From assembly GCF_000485595.1 (NCBI RefSeq), contig NW_014578661.1:1-32621 (forward strand): 32,621 nucleotides of DNA, written 5' to 3'. The notes under the pieces are model-generated. The model saw only the letters and a program-made list of their open reading frames with translations. It made no database searches and was not told where the DNA came from. The DNA is from Priapulus caudatus (taxonomy: Eukaryota; Priapulida; Priapulimorpha; Priapulimorphida; Priapulidae). The number at the start of each line of letters is the position of its first letter. The stretch's first letter is position 1. A program made the position numbers and the translations under genes. Positions 1 to 10,444 of this stretch are shown here, one piece after another.

Positions 1-2199
1 GTCGAGCGTCACAGGCAGCTCGCTTACATGAAATAATAATAATAATTAATCACTTATTGATAAATTGTCTTCGACGATTATTTTATTTCCAGGTCTAAGA
101 TAGTTAAACGGAAGACGTGGTGTTGACCGCTATGTGTCTACTCCTATCGCAAATAAGCCACTACTGCCACACGGAAAAAGCAGAGCAGAGTAGCGACTGC
201 GACTCGTGAATCAACACTGTATCGACTTCTGCGTAGCGCGTTCTTGATATAATGTACATTAACGCGGTGATAGTGCGGTTGTGACGTCAGGGAGAAGCGA
301 CGGCAGCCTAAGACGATCAGGGTAACTCGCGTTAGAGGAAGCAGAATCTCAGGCAAAACCGAGTACGAGTTGCCGCTATGGGTGTTTTACAAGTGTAAGT
401 TGAAAAAACCTATAGAGTAGGACATTATACTAAGCCCTAACTAACTATAACCTTTAAGCATATAGCGTTTAACTAAACTAACCCGTAACGTTAAATAAAT
501 AATATATATATAGTGGGTTGAATTAGTTACTTGGTAATTATTAGTATACCTAGTATAGGCTTTCTTAGGGGTTATTGCGTGGTTATTGATATGGTTGATA
601 GAGACGGTATTTATTACGTCTGTACAAACTACAGTACAACGCAACACTGCATGAGTATATACGGAGATATGAAGAGTATAAAGAAGCTTACGATACAATC
701 TTAATATACTTCTGTACTATCTGTTCTTTGAATATTCCATGATTTCTGACGGGCGGCCCGTCTTTGTCTCTCTCTCTGCCGTCCCTCTGCCCTCTCTCGG
801 GCCCTCGATCCCGGCTGGTACTCGCGCAACTCCTGCGTCTCTCGTGGCCAGTTGGCGTCGCTCGATCGTCACAAATAAGATTAAAGAGAATAAATTAGAG
901 ACCGGGTAGACATAATGTATTAATAAACTCTTAGTTGCAATCTCTCCACTTGGCACACAATGCAGAGTTTTCTCTCTCTCGTGACAGAACTAATCAATCA
1001 TACACTTCAATGCGTCTCCTACTCCTTGCTCGGCTAAAGCAGCTGCTTCAACCGTCCCGCGCTCTTCTGCCGCTCCTCTCTCTCCTCACTCTCTCGCCTG
1101 TGCCCCATGTACAAGTAACTCATCAACGTTTCGCTCGCCTCTCTCACTCGGGTCTACGCTTGGCGCATCGCTCGGCCGAATACTGGGGCATGAGCTATAT
1201 TCGGGCAACAGTCACTCAGTCTGCCATACCCTCTGGCACTCGCAACACCCTACAGCCAGCCACGCTCACACGCTGACCCAGCACACTTCTTGCCACCGGA
1301 GGGCTTCGCATGTTCCAAGCGACGCCGCTAGAGGTTTCACAGGTTATATTGGCGGCACCTGCTGCAGAGAAGCTTCGACCTACCTTCGCACCAGACGTCG
1401 AACGTGCGCAGGGTATCACTGTCCCCGCGGCGCTGCGATATCACGACGGGTCTAGTAGAAGTGAGGAGACTAGTACGCAGGCTAACGACGTATAGGCGTG
1501 CTTAGTCCAATTTAACGCTGCGTACTGCTCTCTCGCCACTCGCAGACACTCGATATCCTAAGAGGAGTATATATTCGGTTAATCGTGCGTCACTGAATGG
1601 TTTTCACTCGCGATGGAGTGTCACGTGTGAACTTGACCGCATGAGCGGCTGCGGGGTAACGGATACAGTATCCGTGTACTACGTATACAACTTGTTTTTG
1701 GCCGCTGTCGTTAACTGTTTTTTACTGGACGATGTTGTTGTCGTGCGAACGTGGAAACAGAGCGACCAGGGATGCTGTTCGCCGACGTCGGCCGCCGACT
1801 GGGTCACGTGTGGGTCTGGCGTGCTGGCGTGATGTAGCGTGTGTGTCAATTATGTATATTGTATAAGGTTACATAGCGTAGAGGTCACCATGTGAGGTGC
1901 GCTTGATCTGCAATAAGTATACGATTACATTAGGCAAGCTAGCTTGAGGCCGATGCAGAAGTGATGATGTGAATGGTGCGTACTTTAGGAATGATGTATT
2001 GTATGAGATCATGATTGGTGGTGATCGATGATGGAATGGTTGCGCAGTTGGGGAAGCACTAACGAGTAGCATGAATACACTGTTATTACACAATAAACTT
2101 CATTTCATTGGTCGAGCGCGATCATCTCCAATTGCATTTTTTCCTACATAATTGCTCACTGTCTGGTATGTGCGTCGAAAAAAACCACGTAGGAAGGGT
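1..2199. other. Unannotated sequence, no recognisable gene
   Basis: I see no protein family, RNA gene or mobile-element core here. The first 700 bases are AT-rich with TAA/AATA runs. Open frames are short, overlap on both strands and resemble nothing I know. A TATA-like stretch (about 1568-1574) and an AATAAA signal (about 2091) are present but isolated. Stretches of this block may be degenerate LTR or intron sequence; nothing decides it. Confidence 0.5.
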
Positions 2200-3200
2200 T
2201 CGCCGCCGGATGAATGAGTGGTGAGGTTAATACTATTCAGCCTGCGGGAGCTCTCTCTCTCTCTCTCTCTGCCCTGGCGGTTCTCAGAAACGCTTTCGTG
2301 TAATTCTCCTCGTAAAATCTCTCTGTCTTTACTGCTCGTCTCGAAATACGGGCCAGGTCTGCTTCGGATCTCCTCTCATAAATTCACACGTCAAACTCCG
2401 GAGTCGCCAGCTTTGTTGGCCGTTAGTTGCTCCACGACGAAACGACGACGATCATCACGTTTACACCCACCATTCTACGGCCTCTCTCATCGTCACGCCT
2501 AACTCACCTTCTGTCAGTAGTTTAGGACCCGTTCATGAGTTGATTCGTGGTTCTCAGTGGATGTGATAGAACTTGGGATGGACTTCTGAATCCCGGCCCG
2601 ATTTTACTTTCTATGCTCTTCTTCTTAAGTCTCCGTTCGTCGTTTCTTCTCTCTCTCTCTCTCTCTCCTCTGTCTCATAGGGTCTCTCTCTTCCTCGGAA
2701 GAGTCTTCGGGAAACAGTTCTCTCAGACGCATGTTAATTCTCTAGAAGTCTGGCTAGGTGCACATCCTTCCCTCCGATCTATCGTTTCATCTCGCTCGTC
2801 TCTGTCAACAAAGTTGCTATTGCTGCCGCCGTCTTAAGCTCTCTTTCTTGCTACCTGTTCCGGTCTTGAGCTCGCGCCCGATCTCGCCGCAGGAGTGCTG
2901 CACTCAGGATCGTCACATCCTCTGCTGATGAAGTCTGTTCGTCTCACGTCTCTGTCTCCTCTGTCTCCTATGATCTGCCATTCGATTTCGGCTAATTGAA
3001 TATTTTCATTAATCGCCCCGGGTCGTTCTTGTTGTCTCCGATGCCGCAGGCCAGTATGGAGTGGCGCACCGCCCTTGTTCAGTTTGACACAGACAGTCTC
3101 TGTTTCCGTCCGTCAGGCCCCCGGTCTCCCTGCTCTCTCTCGTCGTATCTCCCTCTGCGTTCTTCTATTGTTCCGCAGTGAGTTTTTTTTACGCGATCTC
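2200..3200. repeat. Pyrimidine-rich low-complexity region
   Basis: About 1 kb of strong C/T bias on the plus strand, with near-perfect (CT)n runs at 2251-2270 and 2649-2667 and many TCTC clusters between. Open frames here read as Ser/Leu-rich peptides, which is what CT repeats give in any frame, so I do not call them genes. Confidence 0.6.
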
Positions 3201-3824
3201 CTCTTCGTTTCCGCGTTCCTCACTAGCGCTCGTGCACTCGTCTCTTGTGGTTCTGCCGTATCTGCTCCCTTCTCTTTATTACTTGTCTAAATACCTCTGT
3301 AAGAACACCCTGCTCCTCTGCTCACTTACCGACTGCGTGCACAACGCGTTACGCCAAGGTTCCTGGGTCGTACCCTGTGCCGGGTCGGACGACGCTTCGT
3401 GAATTAGTAAACTGTACGCACCAAACGCGCATGCCGTCAAACACATCACCGCTCCGTAGCCAGCGGGGTCGTGCATCCACGTCCCTGCCTGGCAGATATG
3501 TAAGCAGCACGGCAGTGCCGTGCACAGTCTGCGGACCCCGGACACGCGATACAGAGACCCACCGAAGACCGCTACGGCCACTGTTGTACTACTCCGGGCC
3601 CACGCGCGCGGGACTTTGCTGTTTACAGCGGAGGAGCTGGATGCGGTTGGCGGGGCAAGGCACGCGGGCAAGCTGAGCATCTTCTATAGCGTCGTGAGAT
3701 AACGAGACGAACACGTCGGGCAGGAGAGCTGCTGTAGAGGGCCCTTCATAAGGAAAGTAAGTGAACACCAGCCGGTTGATATCGCGGTACAGTCGTTGTT
3801 TTATATTAGAATCTGATTAGAATA
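3201..3824. other. GC-richer spacer, no recognised gene
   Basis: Open frames of 133 and 143 codons overlap here on opposite strands (3279-3680 minus, 3245-3676 plus). Neither shows a motif, signal peptide or family resemblance I recognise, and GC-rich sequence opens frames by chance. I describe it only as unassigned sequence between the CT-rich region and the tandem unit. Confidence 0.4.
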
Positions 3825-4082
3825 TTGTAGGAGGGCAGTTGGTATCCAGTTTGTATTCGTGGAAGGCGGGCTTTCATGGAAAAGAGATATAGTACGTGAA
3901 GCACCATTATGCACGTACAGGTGCTTGTTATTTTTATTAGAAGATCTTCTAATTTAGGCGTAGGGCAGTGTACGTTGTTATGTGGAGGGGTGCATATAGT
4001 ATAGGAAATTTTAACGTAAAGCTTCCACGTTATTGACGTACGATCGATCCTTTTGTATAAAAGGGCAGTGTATTCTACTAAT

Positions 4083-4345
4083 GTAGGAGCCCAGGGCTAT
4101 CTATACATACGGAAGAAGCTCGAGTGGAGGCATCTTCACGTTATAGAATAGCTAGTGCAATAATGTGGGGTGTCATAGTGACTTATAGCTATGGTAGGAG
4201 GGCAACCGAATATTAGACAGCGCAGAAGTGGAGCCTCGGTGGTATTTAGAGAAATAACGAGACTCAGTATAATGTGAGGGTGGAGCCAATATTAGGATAG
4301 GATAATTTGTACGAGGAGGGGCTGGCATAGGAAGCAGTGAGCGGG
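4083..4345. repeat. Degenerate 80-bp minisatellite (copy 1)
   Basis: Diverged counterpart of the tandem repeat at 8612-8950. The GTAGGAG core recurs near 4083 and 4194 with AAGCTCGAGTGGAG-type spacers. The period is much less regular than in copy 2 because of scattered extra bases. Confidence 0.45.
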
Positions 4346-5191
4346 GTACTACAGGCAACGGTATGGATATCTATTGAAAGGACTGAGATATCCAACAAGT
4401 TCTGCACAGTAGGAAGATATTATATAGGAAGGCCAGGGTAATATCTATAGGGTCGAGCGCCAGCCTACAATATGTACGTCGAGAGCCGAGGCCGCTCACA
4501 ACACTCGTGATCGGGCCAAACCCTTCTTCCCTATCCCTGGCAGAAACTCATGCTATGCCGGTGCGTTTAATTACGTACCCCTCAGGGATACCATGGATCC
4601 CTGAAATGAAGGATTTTGAGCCCCCAAATGGGAGCGAGAGCGCCATCTGTCGATGGAAGTTCTGCTCCACCCTGGGTAGCAGCGTTTGTATTTCATAGAG
4701 AAAACGCGCAATTGACCGGATGGGCACGTGCCTATGCAAGTGCGCTAGGGGTGGGTAAGAATTTCATGAGCGTCACTGTTGTAGTGATGAGCGAGGCGGA
4801 CGGCAGTTCTTGAGCTGGTATCGCTCGCATAGTGTGGCGTAGGGGGTGGTCTGAGGACAGCCAGGGTAGGCCGCCGTGTCGGGGAAGGTGAAAGATGCTC
4901 GGGAAGAGGAAGGCTTTCACAGCGATATATGTGTACCCTCCACAAAAAATACGGTTTCAGGGCTTTATTTACGATTCTTTAGTATAAGCTTTGTTTTAAA
5001 TTTTGGCTCCACAACCGAACAGTCTAGGGGGGGCGCAGGTTGCGCCGTTGACCTCTAAACCGCCGCCGACGCCTCCAGATGGGGCTAGCGACGCCTGAAT
5101 ATAATGTAGCTGTTAATAGGGTAATGTTGATACAGTACCTAGCTAATACATACAATCGTACTTTACATTGCGTTCTTATTTTCTTCCGCAG

Positions 5192-5458
5192 GGAGGCGGC
5201 TGTGCACAGCGCGCGGACATTCGTTCGCACGCGAGCAGGCAGGACGACAAATGCGCAGAAGACTCATCTCTCTTGCGGGAGGTCCGCAGATGATCCCTGT
5301 CGTCTGCTTCAGTCGCTGTTCTGCTTCCTCGACCGCGCGCAGCGAAGACGTCTAACATCCTAGCGTCCCGTCGGTGCCGAGCAGATACGAGCAGTGTACG
5401 GGGCCGCAATGCTAAGTTAGGCTCACGAGCACAAAGTCCTCGCTTGTCCGCTACATGG
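5192..5458 (+). pseudogene. Broken duplicate of candidate exon
   Basis: Matches the exon at 9533-9757, keeping the acceptor (TTCTTCCGCAG before 5192) and a donor-like GGGTAGAG after the end. It is 267 bp against 225 bp. The extra bases include a poorly matching stretch of a few tens of bases near the 5' end and many single-base insertions, for example in the segments aligned to CAGATGATCCTGTCG and CAGTCGCTGTTCT. The reading frame is lost repeatedly. It could be a true pseudo-exon, but the insertion-heavy pattern continues into the flanking non-coding sequence, which favours uncorrected read errors in a duplicated contig segment. Confidence 0.6.
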
Positions 5459-5639
5459 GTAGAGATTATTAGGTTAACAGAAATGTCTAAATCTATCGCT
5501 AGCTCTGGTGGCTATAAGCCTTGTTACACACAGGGTTACTGTGGCAGCAAGGGCTATAGTACAGATCTAGAGTTTTAGAATCTACGCAGGGCGCTATACA
5601 CGTAACATACACGTGCGCACGCCCGCAGAGACACGACCA

Positions 5640-5773
5640 ACGAGCACGCCACACACACACACAGAGGGAGAGGGAGACAAAAGACAGTCCGACGACAGAC
5701 AACAGAGAGAGAAGAGAGCGGGGGAGGGAGAGCGAGAGAGAGAGTAAATTCAGAGACGGCGGTCACAGCAGAC

Positions 5774-5814
<41 letters not shown>

Positions 5815-6180
5815 GAGAAAAGAGAGAGACAGAGACAGAGAGAGAAAGAGAGAGACAGAAAGAGAGAGAGAGCGAGATAGAAGAGAGAGGGGAGAAAGAG
5901 AGCGAGAGAGAAACAAGACAGAGACAGACCAGACACACACGACACACACCAGCACACACGCACCACACACACAAACAAACACCAAACACACAGCAAACAC
6001 AGCACAAGAGAGAGAGAGTGAGAGAGTGACGAGAGAGAGAGAGAGAGAGAGGGAGAAGGGAGAAGAGAGAGAGAGGGGGGGAGAGACGAGAGAGAGCTGG
6101 ACAGAGACAGGAAGAGAGACAGAGAGAGGCACGATGACGGAGAGAGAGAGAGAGAACGGAGAGAGCAAAGAGAGGGTGGG
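5640..6180. repeat. Compound GA/AC microsatellite (copy 1)
   Basis: Long (AG)n and GAGACAGA-type runs with a central (AC)n-rich segment at about 5930-6005. Minus-strand open frames up to 197 codons here are Ser/Leu/Cys/Val low-complexity peptides, an artefact of CT/GT repeats. The same compound tract recurs at 9905-10437 and, cut by the gap, at 15122-15185. Confidence 0.9.
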
Positions 6181-6189
6181 GTAGAGGAG

Positions 6190-8393
6190 AGTACAACGAT
6201 TTTGACGTCTATGATGAAGTTTAGCAAACCAGCTAGAATAGTATGTAGAGGAATTTTATCGTTTGTTATTTTTGAGACTAGATGTCTGTAAGACAACAGT
6301 TCTCAATGAATCATTCACGGGAAAGAGATCAAAGGAATATTATAAATGCAAGGATTTAGTATACCAACTAGAGCAAGGACTAAGCTCTATTAATTATTAC
6401 TATTATTATTATTACCATTAATGAACTATTAAAGGTCTATTAATAGAGCTCAGTGAGAGCAAGTAGTGGGTAGGTGTTGGTGCGCCCTCTGTTGGGGGAA
6501 TTTCCTAAATTAACGAAGGATATAGACAACAGCAAGCAACGACAGCCACGACGTAGCCACGCCAGTTTAAATTGACTACGTCACGAATGTTCTATGGTAA
6601 TATTTTTTTTAATTTAGTTGCAATTTTTTTCCATTCGTAAGTACTAACGGGACAAAATGTATCGTCAAATTCTTACCTGATAAGATTGTTTCTCAACTAG
6701 TTAGAAAATCCAAAAAACCTGGACGATTTGTTATTATTATCCGGACATTAATTGCTTGCTATTGGCTATGTATGAGTCACGAGTGTATGTTTACCTCAAA
6801 CAATATAGAAAAATAGGGAGTATAATGGCGCAATTTAACCATAAAAAGTGAACAGAATTACTTACATTTTGTGAAAAAGTAGAAATATTTTTTTTTGTTT
6901 TACTATTTACGGTTACGTAATCACTTTAAAGGATATATATTTCGAACACAATTTTCAACCGGTCTCGTGTTTTCGCCACTATTACGACACTTTCCGATAT
7001 TGAAGTTAGTAGTTGCTTGTTTATTGCAACTGGCGAGAGTAAGAATAACTTGTCGCAGAGATACATTTCACTATATTTTTTATCAGATTGTGTGATTCTG
7101 AGCAATGAGTTCGAAATAAATCTAAACAATGATTCTAGCTTTAATTTACATTTTTTGACAAAAACGAAACAGAAAACCGTACGTGTTCGATTCACGCCCG
7201 TTCTATATATATGTTATAAGTATGAGATGCTGTATAATGCTGAAATGTACGTGCAAACACAGTGAGACACAGAGTCCACATGCAGTTGAAACGATTCAAT
7301 AAAAATGGTGGTAAATAAAGACGATCGTATTACTACTAACCAAAGTCTTGATGTTTATCGACTCTCTTACGCCTATTATTACTGATAATGTCCTGTAAAT
7401 GCCGTTCAAATGCTTCTCTGCAATACTCAAGTACATTTGTATCTTTAAAAAAGCATTTTTCACAAGTACATCGGTATGTTTAAAAAATAAAATAATGAGA
7501 AACACGAAATGTATTTAATACCAAAGGCTTATAATTGTTTATCAATTCTCCTTCGCTTATTTATTGGTTACAGATTTACAGTGTCCCGTAAATGCAGTTT
7601 ATACGCTCCTCTGCAACATAAAATTTCACCGCACGCACGTACACCACTATTGATAATTAAACTCGTTCTGTGAGTTTCATTATTATGTATTAATTATTAT
7701 TAGCTCTTGTTTACATGTGATAGCAAATTGTATACTTCTGTATTATTTTTATTCCTGAATGTAAAAAAATGCATAGAAATCTTTATTTTATTGCCAACCC
7801 GTATTCCATCCATTATTATAGCTAGAATGTGTAATATCGTGGCTAAGGCAATAAGCAACCCCCCTCTCCGGGGGGGAGGGGCACTCACCCCACATTATGG
7901 TAGGTATGTGCCACTGCGAAGTCAAAAACGAGGGGCCTTGGAACTAACTCAGACCTGAAAATGGGGGTCTCTAGAACTAATGTTTGTGGTATGTGCCACT
8001 GCGAAGTCAAAAATGAGGAGCTCTGGAACTAACACAGACCTGAAAATGTGGGTCTCTGGAACGGAAGTTTAGGGTGAAAAAAGAGGGTCTCTTCCGCAGC
8101 ACATATACCTACCATGCAATATATATGGAGTGCCCCCCGGGTGATAGGCCCGCGCGATTGCACATACATGGACATTATCATTACCTGAGAGTTATGGAAA
8201 TGTCGGGGGTCAATGGAGGAATATCTTTAATGATAACCAGTTCGGTAGCCATGTGTTATGTGCATACTATTTGTGTTTTTAACACATATAATCTTCTTAG
8301 CTTCTCTCTTCTTATGCAGTTTACCCGTTTCCATATGCCCCTTTTTCCCTCTTCCTATTCTACATCCATACTTGGCATTACTAGATTACTTGA
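6190..8393. repeat. AT-rich repeat block U1, copy 1
   Basis: About 2.2 kb non-coding block present three times (also 10445-12634 and 15190-17310) in the same order. Landmarks are CAACGATTTT(G)ACGTC at the start, an inverted repeat around AATAGAGCTC, an ATTCACGCCCGT motif, CAAGTACATC, a C/G-rich run after AAGCAACCCC and the 85-bp repeat with TGCCACTGCGAAGTC. Open frames are short and differ between copies. No gene or transposase is visible. Confidence 0.8.
7903..8072. repeat. 85-bp direct repeat, two units (U1 copy 1)
   Basis: GGTATGTGCCACTGCGAAG begins at 7903 and again at 7988, giving an 85-bp unit in two diverged copies. Each includes ACCTGAAAATG followed by GGTCTCT. U1 copy 2 also has two units (about 12170-12340); copy 3 has only one (about 16910-16985). 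Confidence 0.75.
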
Positions 8394-8611
8394 TTTATAT
8401 TTAGGAGGGCAGTGTACGTTCTATGTGGAGGGGGTTACATAGGAAAGTACGCAAAGCCACCATTATCACGTACAGTCTTGTATTTATTAAAAGATTTATA
8501 TTTAGGAGGGCAGTGTACGTTGTATGTGGAGGGAGGGGTTACATAGGAAAGTAAGTAAAGCTTCACTTATTACGTAGACCTTTGTATAGGAGGGCAGTGT
8601 ATTCCATAATA

Positions 8612-8950
8612 TGTAGGAGGGCTACATAGAAAAGCAAGTCGAGTCTTATATATATAATAGCAAGTTAATGTGGGTGTGATATACTTCATATGTAGGAGGG
8701 CTACATAGAAAAGCAAGTAGCGTCTTATATTATAGGATAGCAAGTTAATGTGGGTGTCATATACTCTATATGTAGGAGGGCTACATAGAAAAGCAAGTGG
8801 AGTCTTATATATAGGATAGCAAGTTAATGTTGGTGTCATATACTATATATGTAGGAGGGCAACATATAAAAGCAAGTGGAGCCTTATATATATATATGAT
8901 AAAAAGTTAATTTGTGTTTCATATACTCTATATGTAAGAGGGCTGCATAG
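8612..8950. repeat. 80-bp minisatellite, about 4.5 units
   Basis: TGTAGGAGGG starts at 8612, 8691, 8771 and 8850, with a variant at 8933, so the period is 79-83 bp. Each unit carries AAGCAAGTGGAGTC-like sequence, a TATATA stretch of variable length and AAGTTAATGTGGGTGTCATA. Related GGAGGGCAGTGTACGTT motifs occur just upstream (about 8404, 8506). Confidence 0.8.
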
Positions 8951-9532
8951 GAAAGATATAGCCTAATATATTATAATATACCCACTCCGTAGAGCAGTAT
9001 ATAGGAGGGCAGGGTATTTTATATGGTAAGGCCTACATATGAGCAAAGCACCGCTCACCCTGCAAACTGCATGCAGTGCCCATTCGTACACTCAGGATAC
9101 TAGGATACCATAGATTGAGCCCATGAGCAAGAGCGCCATCTGTCGTGGAGTTTGCTCACCCTGTAGAGCTTTGTATTGGAGGGAAACGCATTTCGATGCA
9201 TGCCTATGAAAAGTCCTAGGGGTGGGGTAAAATTTCATGACTCAACTGTTGTAGTGATGAGCAAGGGGCGCAGTTCTTGAGCGACGTCCATAGTGTGGTA
9301 GGGGTGGGTCTGAGACAAGACTTTAACGGATAAGTGACCACAAAAATCACGTTAGGGTTATTTACGATTCTTAGATAAGCTTATTTTTTATTTTTGCTCC
9401 AAAATCTAGGGGGGCAGTTGCCCCTTGCCTCTCCCGCACCCTAGAGGCTACGACCCTGATATATGTAGTGCTATATAGTAATGTAAGTACAGTAATACAT
9501 ACACACACATTCGTTTCTTATTTTCTTTGCAG
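8951..9532. other. Intron-like sequence before the exon
   Basis: Non-coding stretch matching about 4345-5191 of copy 1. It includes a short near-palindrome GGGGCAGTTGCCCC at about 9412 and ends in a good splice acceptor: pyrimidine-rich TTTCTTATTTTCTTTGCAG at 9514-9532. No gene is visible within it. Confidence 0.5.
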
Positions 9533-9757
9533 GGAGGCGCTGAAGGCGAATCTTCCCGAGCAGGAGGAGACATCGCAGAAGATCATTCTCTCGGGAGGTC
9601 CGCAGATGATCCTGTCGTCTCTTCAGTCGCTGTTCTCTCTCGACCGCCGCAGCGAAGACGTCTACATCTACGGTCCGTTCGGTGCAGAGCAGATACGAGC
9701 AGTGTACGGCCGCAATGCTAAGTTAGGCTCACACAAAGTCCTCGCTTCCGCTACAGG
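9533..9757 (+). CDS. Candidate internal coding exon, unknown protein
   Basis: A 225-bp open segment bounded by a polypyrimidine tract plus AG (9531-9532) and a donor-like GTAGAG (9758-9763) after CTACAGG. In the open frame it encodes about 75 residues of ordinary mixed composition, including LSGGPQMILSSLQSLFSLD and EDVYIYGPFGAEQIRAVYG, unlike the low-complexity frames around it. The frame is split by the acceptor (AG|G GAG), and 225 is a multiple of three, so skipping or including it would keep phase. If not spliced, the frame ends at TAG 9759-9761. I do not recognise the family. It lies in the duplicated unit and its other copy is broken. It may be one exon of a host gene whose other exons lie outside the window, or a captured fragment. 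Confidence 0.55.
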
Positions 9758-9904
9758 GTAGAGATTATTAGGTTAAAAGAAATGTCTAAATCTATCCTAG
9801 CTCTGGTGCTATAGCCATTGTTACCACAGGGTTACTGTGGCAGCAAGGGCTATAGTACAGATCTAGAGTTTAGATCTACCAGGGCGCTATACACGTAACA
9901 CACG

Positions 9905-10042
9905 CGCACGCACGCACACACGCACGCACGCACACACACACACACACAGAGGGAAAGGGAGACAGAGACAGAGACAGACAGACAGAGAGAGAGAGAGCGG
10001 GGAGGGAGAGAGAGAGAGAGAGAAAGACAGAGACCGACAAAC

Positions 10043-10083
<41 letters not shown>

Positions 10084-10203
10084 GAGAGAGAAAGAGAGAG
10101 AGAGACAGAGACAGAGAGAGAAAGAGAGAGACAGAAAGAGAGAGAGCGAGATAGAGAGAGAGGGGGAGAAAGAGAGAGAGAGAGAAACAGACAGAGACAG
10201 ACA

Positions 10204-10252
<49 letters not shown>

Positions 10253-10296
10253 AAACACACACAAACATACAGAGAGAGAGAGAGAGAGAGAGAGAG

Positions 10297-10338
<42 letters not shown>

Positions 10339-10437
10339 GTAGAGAGAGCGAGAGACAGAGACAGAGACAGAAGAGAGACAGAGAGACAGAGACGGAGAGA
10401 GAGAGAGAAGAGAGAGAGAGAAGAGAGGGTGGGGTAA
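9905..10437. repeat. Compound GA/AC microsatellite (copy 2)
   Basis: (AC/GC)n at about 9905-9950, (AG)n-rich from 9962, an almost pure (AC)n run near 10206-10245, then (AG)n to about 10437. Minus-strand frames of 125-199 codons here are repeat artefacts. Confidence 0.9.
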
Positions 10438-10444
10438 CGCGAGA

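Larger units (their letters stand above)
3825..8393. repeat. Large tandem duplication unit, copy 1
   Basis: About 4.5 kb that recurs in the same order at 8394-12630: minisatellite with GTAGGAGGGC cores, an intron-like stretch with GAGCGCCATCTGTCG, a candidate exon, a GA/AC microsatellite and the AT-rich U1 block. Up to about 5600 this copy carries many short insertions relative to copy 2, including inside the exon. From 6190 on it is cleaner than copy 2. Copy 1 ends right after GATTACTTG, where copies 2 and 3 run on into another block. Either it is a real tandem duplication or a false one made when gaps were filled with noisy reads. Confidence 0.75.

Noticed and set aside
717-956. Possible end of a minus-strand LTR with gag start
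   Set aside because: An AATAAA-like area and GAGCGACGCCAACTGGCC suggested it, but there is no matching primer site, second LTR or gag domain.
3245-3680. Opposed frames of 143 and 133 codons
   Set aside because: GC-rich chance frames on both strands, with no motif or codon pattern to favour either.
3935-3950. Short palindrome around AGATCT
   Set aside because: Too short and not in the counterpart copy.
5575-6296. Long minus-strand open frames (up to 197 codons)
   Set aside because: They translate GA/CA microsatellites into Ser/Leu/Val/Cys runs in all three frames.
7180-7205. tRNA-like B box (GTTCGATTCACGCC) in each U1 copy
   Set aside because: It lacks the full GGTTCGANNCC consensus, no A box or cloverleaf was seen, and it does not define a SINE end.
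8612-8950. CRISPR-like regular repeat
   Set aside because: The full 80-bp unit repeats, including the would-be spacers, so it is a minisatellite in a eukaryotic genome.
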